From: Bradyrhizobium sp. 190
Lineage (GTDB): Bacteria; Pseudomonadota; Alphaproteobacteria; Rhizobiales; Xanthobacteraceae
Direction of reading: 5' to 3'
NCBI RefSeq assembly: GCF_023073415.1
Contig: NZ_JADPJL010000067.1
Span: forward strand, 1-64,000
DNA length: 64,000 bases
Part shown: in pieces, positions 49,048 through 57,269 of the stretch
Layout: each line of letters starts with the position of its first letter
Numbering within the stretch: the stretch's first letter is position 1
The notes under the pieces: generated by a model
Database searches by the model: none
Seen by the model: only the letters and a program-made list of their open reading frames with translations
Told to the model about the DNA's origin: nothing
Program-made: the position numbers and the translations under genes

Positions 49048-49782
49048 CTAGCTCGATTTCATTCGCGAATGATGGCGAATTGGTCGTGCGACGGAAGCGT
49101 GCGTCATCCGCGCGAGATCGGTGATGTCGTAAACGGGCAGCTTCGTGCTGCTGCGCACGGCCGCCGACACCATAGGGAATGCCGTGCACTCGAGCAGCAC
49201 CGCGGCCACCTCCGGATGCTTCGCGCGCAGCCGCGCCAAGCAGGCGACGACGTCCTTCTCTAGGCCGGCGGTGCCGCTCCATGCCGGCGGCCGCTTCATC
49301 TCGTCGTGCCAAAAGTCGCTGCCTTCAATGCCGCCGATCACGATGCGTGCTCGATCGGCGCGGTCGTCGATGCCGAGCAGTTCCTCGCGCAATCGCGTGG
49401 AGTCGAAAGTGGCGACGGCGATCTTCGCCTGCTTCGGCGCCTGGCGCAGTAGCAGCGGAAGAAGCAGCAGGCTCGACATCGCTACGGGTACATTCACGGC
49501 CGCCGCCACGGCACCCTGGTAGCGAATCGTGAAGCCACAATTCGAGATGATCGCGGCGGCATCTCGTTCGACGAGGCGCTTCGCGGCGGCGACGTACGCC
49601 GGTTCTAGCCCCGGGTCGCCGCGCACGACGCTGTCCGCCCAGGCGCCGGGCACGGTCTCGAGTAGGACCGGGAAGTCGAATGTTTCGGGGGTTGACAGCG
49701 AGCCGCGAGTCTTCGACGGGCGGGCGGGCTCGCCGCGATCAAGGAGAAGGATGCCGAGGGATGGGGGTGTTTGCGTCGTCAT
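49048..49782 (-). CDS. Asp/Glu racemase superfamily protein
   Basis: The 244-residue protein has the two Cys motifs of the superfamily, IISNCGFTIRYQ (about residue 79) and AVLLECTAFP (about 205). The first third is PPSLGILLLDRGE and DFPVLLETVPGAW. Members racemise amino acids through a pair of Cys acting as acid and base, or isomerise or decarboxylate related acids. Both Cys are present, so it may be active. ATG 49782 begins the conserved region; TTG 49788 is also possible. The C-terminus after ITDLARMTHAS is short, so a small 3' loss is conceivable. Two dead copies of its 5' end lie at 49890-50010 and 2580-3036. Confidence 0.75.
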   Translation of the reverse strand: MTTQTPPSLGILLLDRGEPARPSKTRGSLSTPETFDFPVLLETVPGAWADSVVRGDPGLEPAYVAAAKRLVERDAAAIISNCGFTIRYQGAVAAAVNVPVAMSSLLLLPLLLRQAPKQAKIAVATFDSTRLREELLGIDDRADRARIVIGGIEGSDFWHDEMKRPPAWSGTAGLEKDVVACLARLRAKHPEVAAVLLECTAFPMVSAAVRSSTKLPVYDITDLARMTHASVARPIRHHSRMKSS

Positions 49783-49889
49783 AAGCAAAATTCTAGCACA
49801 GGCCCTGCGCAGGATTTAGACGTTGTCGGCTGTAGATTTGTGGAACTCCTGCGCGCGAGGGCCCAATGCGATATGCGGCGGCGAGGAGT

Positions 49890-50010
49890 GGCGCCCTGGG
49901 ATCGCCCGCTGGCATCACTCGGAATACTGCACTTCGACGCGCCGCGTTCGAGGTCGAGGATGCCGAGGCTTCGCGGATGCTCAAGAGAACTCTCGGGCAT
50001 GTTCCTCGAG
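49890..50010 (-). pseudogene. racemase-family N-terminal fragment
   Basis: HPRSLGILDLERGA on the minus strand repeats the first motif of the neighbouring racemase and is almost identical in DNA to the start of the remnant at 2989-3036. No further similarity could be traced. Confidence 0.45.
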
Positions 50011-50069
50011 CTGCTATCGCGAACCCTTGCCTGTTCCACCCCGGTGCTTTAACGGACGACCACTTAGGT

Positions 50070-51518
50070 TTACACGGGCAAGCGCCGGCTCCGATGAGCA
50101 ATCCTGTTAGCCAGCAGCCAGAAACGCAAGGCGAGGAGAGCACCGTAGAGGGTCGCTCCCGTTGATAAGCCGATCCAGATACCAACGGCGCCAAGGCCAA
50201 TATTCAAACTAAGCACGTAGCTAAGGGAGAGGCCGACCAGCCAATATGCGATGCATAGGAAGAGAAGCGGCACCCGCGTGTCCTTTAGTCCACACAGGGC
50301 ACCCGCCGCAATGGTGGCGACGGCCTCTGTGATGTAGCAGCTCGCACCGGCCAAAACAAGCTTTGCAGCTAGTCCGGTTGTCGCACCGGCATCGCCGGTC
50401 GATTCTCCAAGAAATAGATTGGTGATTTGGAAGCGTGCGGCGACAATCGCAAATGTCACTATCGTGGCGACCACCATACCGAGCAGCATTCCGACCAGAC
50501 CCGCCCGCTTGACGCCGGGGCCGTCATTCCGTCCGACCGCATGGCTAACGCGCACGGCCGTCGCAGTGGCGATGCCGTAAGACAACATGAACAGGATCAC
50601 GGCAACCTGAACCGCGATCTGATGGGCGGCGAGTGCGCTAGCGCTAATCCGGCCCGCCAGGAGCGCGGCGGCCGAGGAGAGTCCGTACGCCATCAGCCCC
50701 TTGATCGAAATCGGTGTTCCGATCACGATTAGTTGCCGCATCAAGGCGCGATCGAAGCGCCAGAGATGTGCCAACACGTGATAGTCACGGAAAGGTAGAC
50801 GCATCGTGGCGAGGTATAGACCAGCCAAGAACGTCCCGGAATTCACGAGGGTAGTTGCAAGGCCTGCCCCGAACAGCTCCAGTCGCGGCAACCCGAGCTT
50901 CCCATACATGAGTAGATAAACCAGCAGCGCATTAATGGGGACGGCCGCGAGCGTGATCCACAACACTGGCTCAGGCCGATTGACCGCACCCATGAAGCTG
51001 CGAAGGACTGCGAAGCACAGGGCCGGCGCCGTGCCCCACGTTAGTCCGAGCAGATATTGCTGGGCGAGCCATGCCTCATCTGGCTTTTGGCCAATGGCGA
51101 GCAGTACTGACTGTCCTTGCAGCGCGAACACCATGATCGGGAACGATAACAGCACGGCCTCCCAGAGGCTCATGCGCAGAGAGCGCCTTATCAGGCTTAG
51201 ATTATTCGCTCCAAACGCCTGCGCCGCCACCGGCTGGATCGCCGCCAGCAGCCCCAATCCGAATGTGAATCCGAACAGATAAATCCTCCCAGCCAGCGCT
51301 GCCGCAGCCAACACATCAGCGCCGGCTCGTCCGATGAAGACAAGATCGGTGGTCATCATCGCGATTTGCCCAATCTGCGACAACACCATCGGCAACGCCA
51401 ATCTCGCAGTTTTGCAGAGCTCCACAATGATGTACTGATCACCCGGCCGTCGGCCTTTTTGTCCGTGTCGTGATTCCGACACTGTTTTTGCTTCGGCTGT
51501 TCTGTCTTTGGACATCAT
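50070..51518 (-). CDS. MATE family efflux protein
   Basis: This 482-residue membrane protein has about twelve hydrophobic helices in two halves, as in the multidrug and toxic-compound extrusion family. It shows LALPMVLSQIGQIAMMTTDL (helix 1), VFIGRAGADVLAAAALAGRI, LAAIQPVAAQAFGANN, and in the second half IGTPISIKGLMAYGLSSAAA and VSHAVGRNDGPGVKRAG. MATE proteins export cationic or amphipathic compounds with Na+ or H+. The start is ATG 51518 or 51515, where similarity begins; the same frame is open for another 152 codons upstream, which do not resemble MATE proteins. With the EctB-like and ATP-grasp genes it is a candidate exporter of a locally made compound. Confidence 0.87.
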   Translation of the reverse strand: MMSKDRTAEAKTVSESRHGQKGRRPGDQYIIVELCKTARLALPMVLSQIGQIAMMTTDLVFIGRAGADVLAAAALAGRIYLFGFTFGLGLLAAIQPVAAQAFGANNLSLIRRSLRMSLWEAVLLSFPIMVFALQGQSVLLAIGQKPDEAWLAQQYLLGLTWGTAPALCFAVLRSFMGAVNRPEPVLWITLAAVPINALLVYLLMYGKLGLPRLELFGAGLATTLVNSGTFLAGLYLATMRLPFRDYHVLAHLWRFDRALMRQLIVIGTPISIKGLMAYGLSSAAALLAGRISASALAAHQIAVQVAVILFMLSYGIATATAVRVSHAVGRNDGPGVKRAGLVGMLLGMVVATIVTFAIVAARFQITNLFLGESTGDAGATTGLAAKLVLAGASCYITEAVATIAAGALCGLKDTRVPLLFLCIAYWLVGLSLSYVLSLNIGLGAVGIWIGLSTGATLYGALLALRFWLLANRIAHRSRRLPV

Positions 51519-52445
51519 ATTGCAGAGCCTGCGCGAGTTTGCGCCAAGGTGAATACTGGTGCTGTGGCCTTCGAACTTCCAAGCGACGCATATGCCGAAC
51601 TGAGAGGTGATAACATGTATGCTACCATTGCGGCTCCTTGAGCAGAGATGCTGAGTTACCTGCCCTTCAAGACACGTGCCAACTGCTACAGCTCGACTAA
51701 TATATGCAATTTGCTCAAGCTCATCGTCGTTTACCCGGAAGCGTGTCGCGAACCCTCGCGACCCATTTGCTCCATAAGGCGCTAGTCCTTCCCAAAGAGG
51801 CACGGACAGAGTGACGCAAGCAAAGTTTACCAGGAGCAGATTGTCCCTGTATTGAAGGAGCAGAGCTTGTGGGCCGATGACTGAGAGTCGATGTTGGCGG
51901 CATCGACGTAGCGTCGCCTGAGGTGCCCTTCCCTTCAGGTGCGATGATGGACTCGATGGCGGAGCGGCGGACAACGTCCGATCTGCGGTGTGTAAGAGAG
52001 GCCTCTGTGAAGGGCGGCGGGATAGCGCTTTGAGGGGTCAGCGTGCTGCCCCCTCAAAGCGCCCCACAACTGGCGAGCATACCGCCCCATTGCGTCGGTC
52101 CATTCAACCGACCCGCGCCAATGAACGTTGGCATTCTTGATGTCTAGTACAGCAGCTTCAGCGCCGCCCCGTCGGTCAACGCGCTCCCGCACGGTCTTTG
52201 GTGTTCCTTTGCACGTGAGTTCCTGTATTCATCAGGTGCCGATTTTATAGGCTTGACCGCTGTCTCACCCCCTCGACTTCTTGACGAAGGGCACGGTCGC
52301 GGATTCGAAGCAACTAATGTCGATCCACCGTGAGTTCCCAACCTTGTACTTTCGTGACGAATGGCTAGTCCCTCTCAGCCGAGCAGGCTACGCAGGAATG
52401 AACATCATCACACCCGCTTTTGGAGGAGTTATATTTCCAAGCCCC
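51519..52445. other. no recognisable gene; contains a strong inverted repeat
   Basis: The first 450 bases extend the MATE frame without similarity to known proteins. The rest holds short frames only. A perfect 13-base inverted repeat lies at 52025-52062. Confidence 0.45.
52025..52062. repeat. perfect 13-base inverted repeat
   Basis: GCGCTTTGAGGGG and CCCCTCAAAGCGC are exact complements around a 12-base loop. There is no T-run on either side, so it is not a standard terminator. It may be an IS end, a REP-like element or an operator. Confidence 0.6.
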
Positions 52446-53100
52446 TTATCGATCGTCGGACGTTAAGCTGCCAAAGCTTGCGATCAGCTTGCGGAAACCG
52501 GCCAGGCATAGCGAGTGCCAAGCATGGCTTGGGTACTGGAGATCACTGGCACCCGATCTCGCTCTCTCAATATGAGACACGATCCGCATGCAGTGCACGA
52601 AAAAAAGAGCGCATCCGGCTTTTGGCATTCTTGATCAGCACCTTAGCAGCGTCGAAAATCGCCTCGCGGCTGATCGCGCTTATCTCCGCGTCTGTCCGCT
52701 TTTCGAATGTGCCATGGGTAGTAATCTCGAAACCTGCTTCTCGAAAAAATGGCAGAAACGTCCCGTGCGTCGCAATTCCGTATGGGGTCAACAGCGCAAT
52801 TCTCTTTGCTTTGATATGAGAGCAAAGCCTCTAACCCTGCCACGGCGGGCGAGGTGTATTTCAAGCTTGGTCGTGCTTTCTCCAACTGCGACAGTACTAC
52901 CCCGGCTCATAGCTACAGTGCCACTGGTGTAGCTGAAGGCCAGCAAATCGAGGCGACCTTCCGGGGGGCAGGTTAGCCACGGCCTCAGAGAGCGTCCTTA
53001 AAAGTGATTGGGATACGGGAGCGTCCATTGGGCCTCTTTGAGCCTAGAAAGTGCATTTGTCAGCCGCGGTTACAACAAGTCCAAACCAACACCCTTAGGC
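52446..53100 (-). pseudogene. maleate isomerase / arylmalonate decarboxylase-like remnant
   Basis: Minus-strand pieces in three frames follow the family order. LDLLAFSYTSGTVAMS-like RFAGLQLHQW is replaced in the next frame by SGTVAMSRGSTVAVGESTTK. KARPSLKYTSPAVAGLEAL, TPYGIATHGTFLPFFREAGF, EITTHGTFEKRTDAEISAIS and ALFFVH-MRIVSHIERA follow, then ISSTQAMLGTRYAWPVSAS. These match the N-terminal Cys region, the LLTPY region and the second Cys region of the Asp/Glu racemase superfamily branch containing maleate cis-trans isomerase. Both catalytic Cys are replaced or out of frame. Confidence 0.6.
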
Positions 53101-53301
53101 AGGGAAGCAGACCTGGGCACGGCCTCGGTCTATACCATCGACCGGGATCCTGCCGGCGGCCTGCATGCCAACCTTTCTCGCATCCTATAAGACTTGAACG
53201 ATGAGAGTCTGAAGGCGCTACATGTTCTTCGCGTTTTTGCGGCGAATTATTGGCCAGCTGCAGAAAAGCCAGCTGATCTTCCCCCGAAAAAATGGACAGG
53301 G

Positions 53302-53544
53302 TTAAGCTGCTTTTAGCTCCAGCTCGACCGGGCTGATGTAGCCGATGGCCGAGTGGCGCCGCGTCCGATTGTAGAAGCCCTCGATGTAAGCAAAGATATC
53401 ACGTCTGGCTTTCTCACGTGTTGCATAGCGCCGGTGATGGACGAGTTCGGTCTTGAGCGTGTGGAAGAAGCTCTCCATCGGGGCGTTGTCATAGCAATCT
53501 GCCCTACGGCTCATCGAGGCCCGCAGGCCAGCGGACTGCATCAT
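53302..53544 (-). pseudogene. IS3 OrfB C-terminal part
   Basis: SRRADCYDNAPMESFFHTLK, with the catalytic Glu, and FAYIEGFYNRTRRHSAIGYI form the last 80 residues of an IS3 transposase. The preceding part lies 500 bases away beyond the IS30 fragment. Confidence 0.85.
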
Positions 53545-53599
53545 CTTCCGATACTCCGCCGAAGCTTATTGGGCGGATTCAATCGATCCTCTCAACACT

Positions 53600-54062
53600 C
53601 TAGCAAAAGAGGTTGCGATGAAGAGATACAGGCGTTCGGATCGGTGTGTGCGAGCAGCGTTGAGATCGCCAGGCCGCCCTTCAGGGGCGCGGCGAGAGAA
53701 TTGTAGACAGTTCTGGACCGCGATTGCCTCGGGGCGCTCGAGCGAGGATGCTGCGGTAGACGCCAGGGTGTCGCCGGCTGTCGGAGTACGCTGGTTCCGG
53801 AGGGCGGGCGGCGTGCCACCAACACATTTCTCGGAGTCGTCAAAACCTCCATCAGGGCGCTACCTTTCGTTTGCCGAACGGGAGGAGATCGCCATTTTGC
53901 GCGCGCAGGGTCAGGGAGTGCGAACAATCGCGCGTCAGCTTGATCGCCCTCCATGCACGATTTCTCGTGAGCTCCGGCGCAATGCGGCGACCCGCGGCGG
54001 CGCTCTAGATTATCGAGCGACCACGGCACAATGGCACGCTGATCGGTCGGCCCGGCGGTGGT
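53600..54062 (+). mobile_element. IS30-family transposase N-terminal fragment
   Basis: YLSFAEREEIAILRAQGQGV, RTIARQLDRPPCTISRELRR and YRATTAQWHADRSARRW form the helix-turn-helix and following region of an IS30 transposase. The frame is open, but the DDE part is absent. It lies inside an IS3 element and is related to the shorter IS30 remnant at 61812-62045. Confidence 0.8.
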
Positions 54063-54063
54063 G

Positions 54064-54428
54064 AAGTTCCGATCGAGCATGTTCGGGGCGATCGGGAAGT
54101 CGTGGCCGCTATCGGTGGTACGCACCCGTCGTGGCCGCGCCATGATGGCCCTGATCCCATGCCGGCGCATCAATCGCTCGATGCGACCGCGGCTCACCTC
54201 GCGGCCCAGGGCTCTCAGCTCGGCATGAATGCGCGGGCTGCCATAACGCCCGGATGTATCGCGACGAACCCGTTTGATGTCGACGACGAGCTCCCGATTG
54301 GCGGCAGCTCGCTGGCTCTCCGGGCGCGCACGCCAGGTATAATAGCCGGCTGGCGAGACCCCGAGCACGTCGCACAGGATCCTCACCGGATAGTCGGCGC
54401 GCCGATCTTCGATGAAGCGGAATCTCAT
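54064..54428 (-). pseudogene. IS3 OrfB N-terminal part
   Basis: ADYPVRILCDVLGVSPAGYY, RYGSPRIHAELRALGREVSR and RHGIRAIMARPRRVRTTDSG form the HTH_21 region of OrfB up to PNMLDRNF, where the IS30 insertion begins. Confidence 0.85.
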
Positions 54429-54744
54429 TTCGGAACTCCAGCAAAGATCGCGATCGACTTTTTTAAAATGTCGCGCTCCATGCGCAGCCGCTCGTTCTCC
54501 CGCTGCAAACGGGCGACCTCCGCCGCATGGTCCGCCGACGGCAGCGTCGCCTGCGTTGTGGGGCGCCGCGCCGCCGCCGTCGGCTCGCGCCCAGCCTCAC
54601 GTCGTTCCACCCAGCGCCGCAAACGGAATCGCGCAGGCCAAGCTTCTTGGCGACCGACCCGATCGAGCGGCCGCTCGATGCCACCAGATCAACCGCTTGC
54701 CGCTTATAGTCGTCTGTAAACGACCGACGTTGACGTCCTTCCAT
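54425..54744 (-). pseudogene. IS3 OrfA, frameshifted
   Basis: FTDDYKRQAVDLVASSGRSI, then GSVAKKLGLRDS, is the helix-turn-helix. RLQRENERLRMERDILKKSI is the leucine zipper, read in a different frame. OrfA and OrfB overlap by 4 bases as usual for IS3. Confidence 0.8.
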
Positions 54745-54819
54745 CCGACACCTCCTGGCTCATCGAGCCTACTACAGGTGTCCATCAATTCGGAGGAGGT
54801 TCAGGGCGCTCGCCGTCCG

Positions 54820-54990
54820 CTCGCTCAACCAGGTTGGAACAGGCCACCCCGAGGGTCTCTGCGATCCGTTTCACGGCATATCCTCCGGTACCTGGGTCGA
54901 GAAACAACAAGAGGCGTCTTGATCGTATTCGGCTGGCGAAGACAGCGCTTGAAGCAGAGGTGAGACGAGAACCGGGTATGATCGATGCCA
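54820..54990 (-). mobile_element. possible IS3-type orfB start fragment
   Basis: GGYAVKRIAETLGVACSNLV, then ERADGERP, resembles the first helices of another IS3-subgroup OrfB. The fragment is very short and adjoins the right end of the IS3 element. Confidence 0.4.
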
Positions 54991-55101
54991 ACGGACCTGG
55001 TCCATCTTCTGGAATGCAGGGCTATGAGCGGTCCAATGGCTCGCCCGAAGGAGGACCGCCCCGAGAGCGCACGCAACTGAAGTGATAAGGCCAGCGGGCG
55101 A

Positions 55102-56145
55102 TCATGAATGATAATGCTTCTGAAAGCGAGAAATGATTAGCTCTGTAACCTGATCGGAGCGATCTACCCCGGAAGCTAGCTTTGCATCGTATAGTCCCCC
55201 CGGGTTTATAAGATTAAATTCTATTATGTAGGGATAAGCCATATCTAACCCGACGAAATTGATCCCGTACTCCATCAGCTTTCGCCCGATCAACTCGGCG
55301 AGCTCGATTTCAGCGGAATTCAAGTCAACTGGAACCGGCTTTGCTCCTTGCGCGATATTCGACCTGTGATCGTCTGGAGATCCTTTCCGACCATGCCAGG
55401 CAACCGCCTGCCCGCAGGCAACGATGATGCGCTTTTCGCCTTGCGCTACTTCGGGAATGAACTGCTCAAGAATAGCGTACTCAGCTTTGAAGCCACCTAA
55501 TCCATACCCGGACTGGTTCTGGGCGACAATGAATTCGCGTTCTACGAGACCGCCGAATTCGCTCTGCGCGTCAGCATTTCCGGTAAGACATTGGAGGATC
55601 GCTCGTACATTTGGTCCGTTGGGAGGAAGCAAGAACACGTTTTGCCCGCAAGTGCCGCTTGGCGGCTTCGCCACCCACCACTGATCTGCGCTCTGCCGAT
55701 AGTGTTCCCAAAGTACCGAGAAATCATTCGATATATATGAAGAAGCCCTATTCACTTTTGGAACAATGTGGCCCAATGCATGTTTTGTCTCTAGAAACAA
55801 CGTGCCTTCAATGCTGTTTACGAAGGTGGTATGTTGGGAAGCTAGCCACAGCATTCGCCAAACATCGCGGGCCACGATAAATGGGGGCGCACTAGTGACC
55901 CAGATAAGCTGGCATTCGTCAAGAAAATACACGCCCCGACTCCCCCGTGCCGCAGAGCCAAGATGGTATGGCTCGCCATTTGCCGGCACCAGTACACCCC
56001 GTGTGAAGTAACGGTAGTCATCTGCCCCTATAGCCGTGATCTCGCCGAAAATTACTTCCCAGCCGAAACGACGGAACGCATTGCTGATAGGTACATCATT
56101 TTCGCCTAAGCAATCTGGACGGCCTGTGAGTATGAGCAATCTCAT
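55102..56145 (-). CDS. glutathione-synthetase-like ATP-grasp ligase
   Basis: This 347-residue protein has the order of GshB: an N-terminal Rossmann-like part (LLILTGRPDCLGENDVPISN), the equivalent of the substrate-domain helix (TFVNSIEGTLFLETKHAL, about 111), and an ATP-grasp domain. The ATP-grasp domain has VAKPPSGTCGQNVFLL (Lys and glycine loop), ILEQFIPEVAQGEKRIIVAC, DHRSNIAQGAKPV and YGINFVGLDMAYPYIIEFNL, where Glu-x-Asn binds Mg. It should join a carboxylate to an amine with ATP. The low similarity to housekeeping GshB and a sigma-54/NifA promoter suggest a special substrate. ATG 56145 follows AGGAG by 6 bases. The next gene downstream is IS3 debris, so it is probably transcribed alone. 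Confidence 0.8.
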   Translation of the reverse strand: MRLLILTGRPDCLGENDVPISNAFRRFGWEVIFGEITAIGADDYRYFTRGVLVPANGEPYHLGSAARGSRGVYFLDECQLIWVTSAPPFIVARDVWRMLWLASQHTTFVNSIEGTLFLETKHALGHIVPKVNRASSYISNDFSVLWEHYRQSADQWWVAKPPSGTCGQNVFLLPPNGPNVRAILQCLTGNADAQSEFGGLVEREFIVAQNQSGYGLGGFKAEYAILEQFIPEVAQGEKRIIVACGQAVAWHGRKGSPDDHRSNIAQGAKPVPVDLNSAEIELAELIGRKLMEYGINFVGLDMAYPYIIEFNLINPGGLYDAKLASGVDRSDQVTELIISRFQKHYHS

Positions 56146-56345
56146 CACGTTCTCCTAGCTCGACCAGCAAGAGAAATTGAAATAGTGGCACGATCCCGAG
56201 CGTCGAAAGTATTGAGGCAACCATCTGCCATCGCTATAGAGTAGGAAAACGTTACCTCGAAAGGGAATTTCGACGCTATTCGCGACGATCTGCTTTGTCG
56301 CTGGGACATTGGGCTCGCGCTCGCTCAGGGTTGCTGCGTTTAACA

Positions 56346-56361
56346 AGCAATCGCCATGCCA
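56346..56361 (-). promoter_or_regulatory. sigma-54 (RpoN) promoter of the ATP-grasp gene
   Basis: On the minus strand TGGCATGGCGATTGCT matches the -24/-12 consensus TGGCACGrnnnTTGCw at all fixed positions but one. GG and GC are separated by exactly ten bases. Transcription would start near 56335, leaving a leader of about 190 bases before ATG 56145. Confidence 0.7.
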
Positions 56362-56452
56362 GCGTTGTCTTCGCTACTAAGCTAGCGATTCTGAGTTTAG
56401 AAGGGTCTTTCAAGGAACACATGTGGTTTGAACCTGACAAGACTTGAGCCTT

Positions 56453-56468
56453 TGTGAGAAACCAGACA
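56453..56468. promoter_or_regulatory. NifA upstream activator sequence
   Basis: TGT-GAGAAACCAG-ACA fits TGT-N10-ACA exactly and is centred about 125 bases before the predicted start of transcription, within the usual range for NifA sites. Confidence 0.65.
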
Positions 56469-56680
56469 CCGATAGTCGCGTTTGCCGGAGGCCTTATCAG
56501 AACGTCGGTTGGCAGTTGCTCCCGTATGTTTGCCTGCGTTGCGACGTTTCTGGGGGAACGACAATGCAGAGTTGATGTCGACCTAGCACCTGTCGCGGAG
56601 CTATGCGGGAAACCGGGTGATGACGGTATGAGATAGGCGGCGTATCGAGCCTGCCAAAACTTCTCACGGGGAGATACGCT

Positions 56681-57079
56681 ATGAACGAGACTAGCAACAT
56701 TGTGCCGCTTCGTCAGCCCGACGAGATCGATGATCCACTGACCAATATTCTGCGTGCCGGTACGCGACAGATCTGACGCAGACGATCGAGGTGGAAGTCG
56801 GGACGTTTGTTGCCACGATGAAGGATCTGAAGCTGGCTGGCGTCGCGCCCGTGTGGTGCGGTAGAGAACGGCCCGGCGCTGACGATCCAGACCGGCATCG
56901 GCCCAGTCGAGGTGGCGCGGGCGAAGATACGAGACCGCGGGGCGGCCGGCGACGGCAAGCGGATCCGGTTCAGTTCGGCAATCCTGCCGCTGTGGGCGCG
57001 GCGTACCAGGAGCCTGGATGCGCTGTTGGCGGAGCTCTACCTGAGGGCCATCTCAACCGGCGATTTCCAGAAGGCGTAA
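56681..57079 (+). mobile_element. IS256-family transposase, 5' part of a split copy
   Basis: ETSNIVPLRQPDEIDDPLTN, then ILRAGTR, a frameshift, LTIQTGIGPVEVARAKIRDR, RIRFSSAILPLWARRTRSLD and LAELYLRAISTGDFQKA form the N-terminal 130 residues of an IS256 transposase. It stops at 57079, where IS66 sequence begins. The rest resumes at 59205. Confidence 0.85.
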
Positions 57080-57084
57080 GCTGC

Positions 57085-57269
57085 AAGCTGAGGCCGTTAG
57101 GCGGCGTGGTTCCACGGCATAAGCGCGTCGATTGGCTGCTCGGCCAGCCGTTGGCGATACGCTGAAGTGTCAGGGTGAGCCAGGCGAACGGATCGACGTT
57201 GTTCATCTTCGCTGTCTGCAGCAGTGTTGCGATGGTCGCCCAGGTCCGTCCGCCGGTGCCGTCCGGAAT
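57085..57269 (-). mobile_element. tnpC: IS66 TnpC C-terminal part of a split copy
   Basis: GGRTWATIATLLQTAKMNNV, then DPFAWLTLTLQRIANGWP and RGTTPPNGLS form the typical end of IS66 TnpC. The upstream part is on the other side of the inserted IS256-type element, at 58680-59200. Confidence 0.85.

Larger units (their letters stand above)
53274..54803 (-). mobile_element. IS3-family element, interrupted by IS30 sequence
   Basis: The ends share an imperfect inverted repeat, TGATCTTCCCCCGAAAAAAT at 53274 and, on the other strand, TGAACCTCCTCCGAATTGAT ending at 54803. Inside, on the minus strand, are OrfA (54425-54744), the OrfB 5' part (54064-54428) and the OrfB 3' part (53302-53544). OrfA has a frameshift near 54610 between KKLGLRDSV and LRRWVERREAG. 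The centre of OrfB is replaced by an IS30 fragment. The element is inactive. Confidence 0.8.

Noticed and set aside
56155..56346. 63-codon frame directly before the ATP-grasp gene, whose stop overlaps the ribosome site; considered as a RiPP precursor
   Set aside because: It has no ATG, its only start (TTG 56346) lies inside the predicted sigma-54 promoter and upstream of the expected transcript start, and no leader or core-like pattern is evident.
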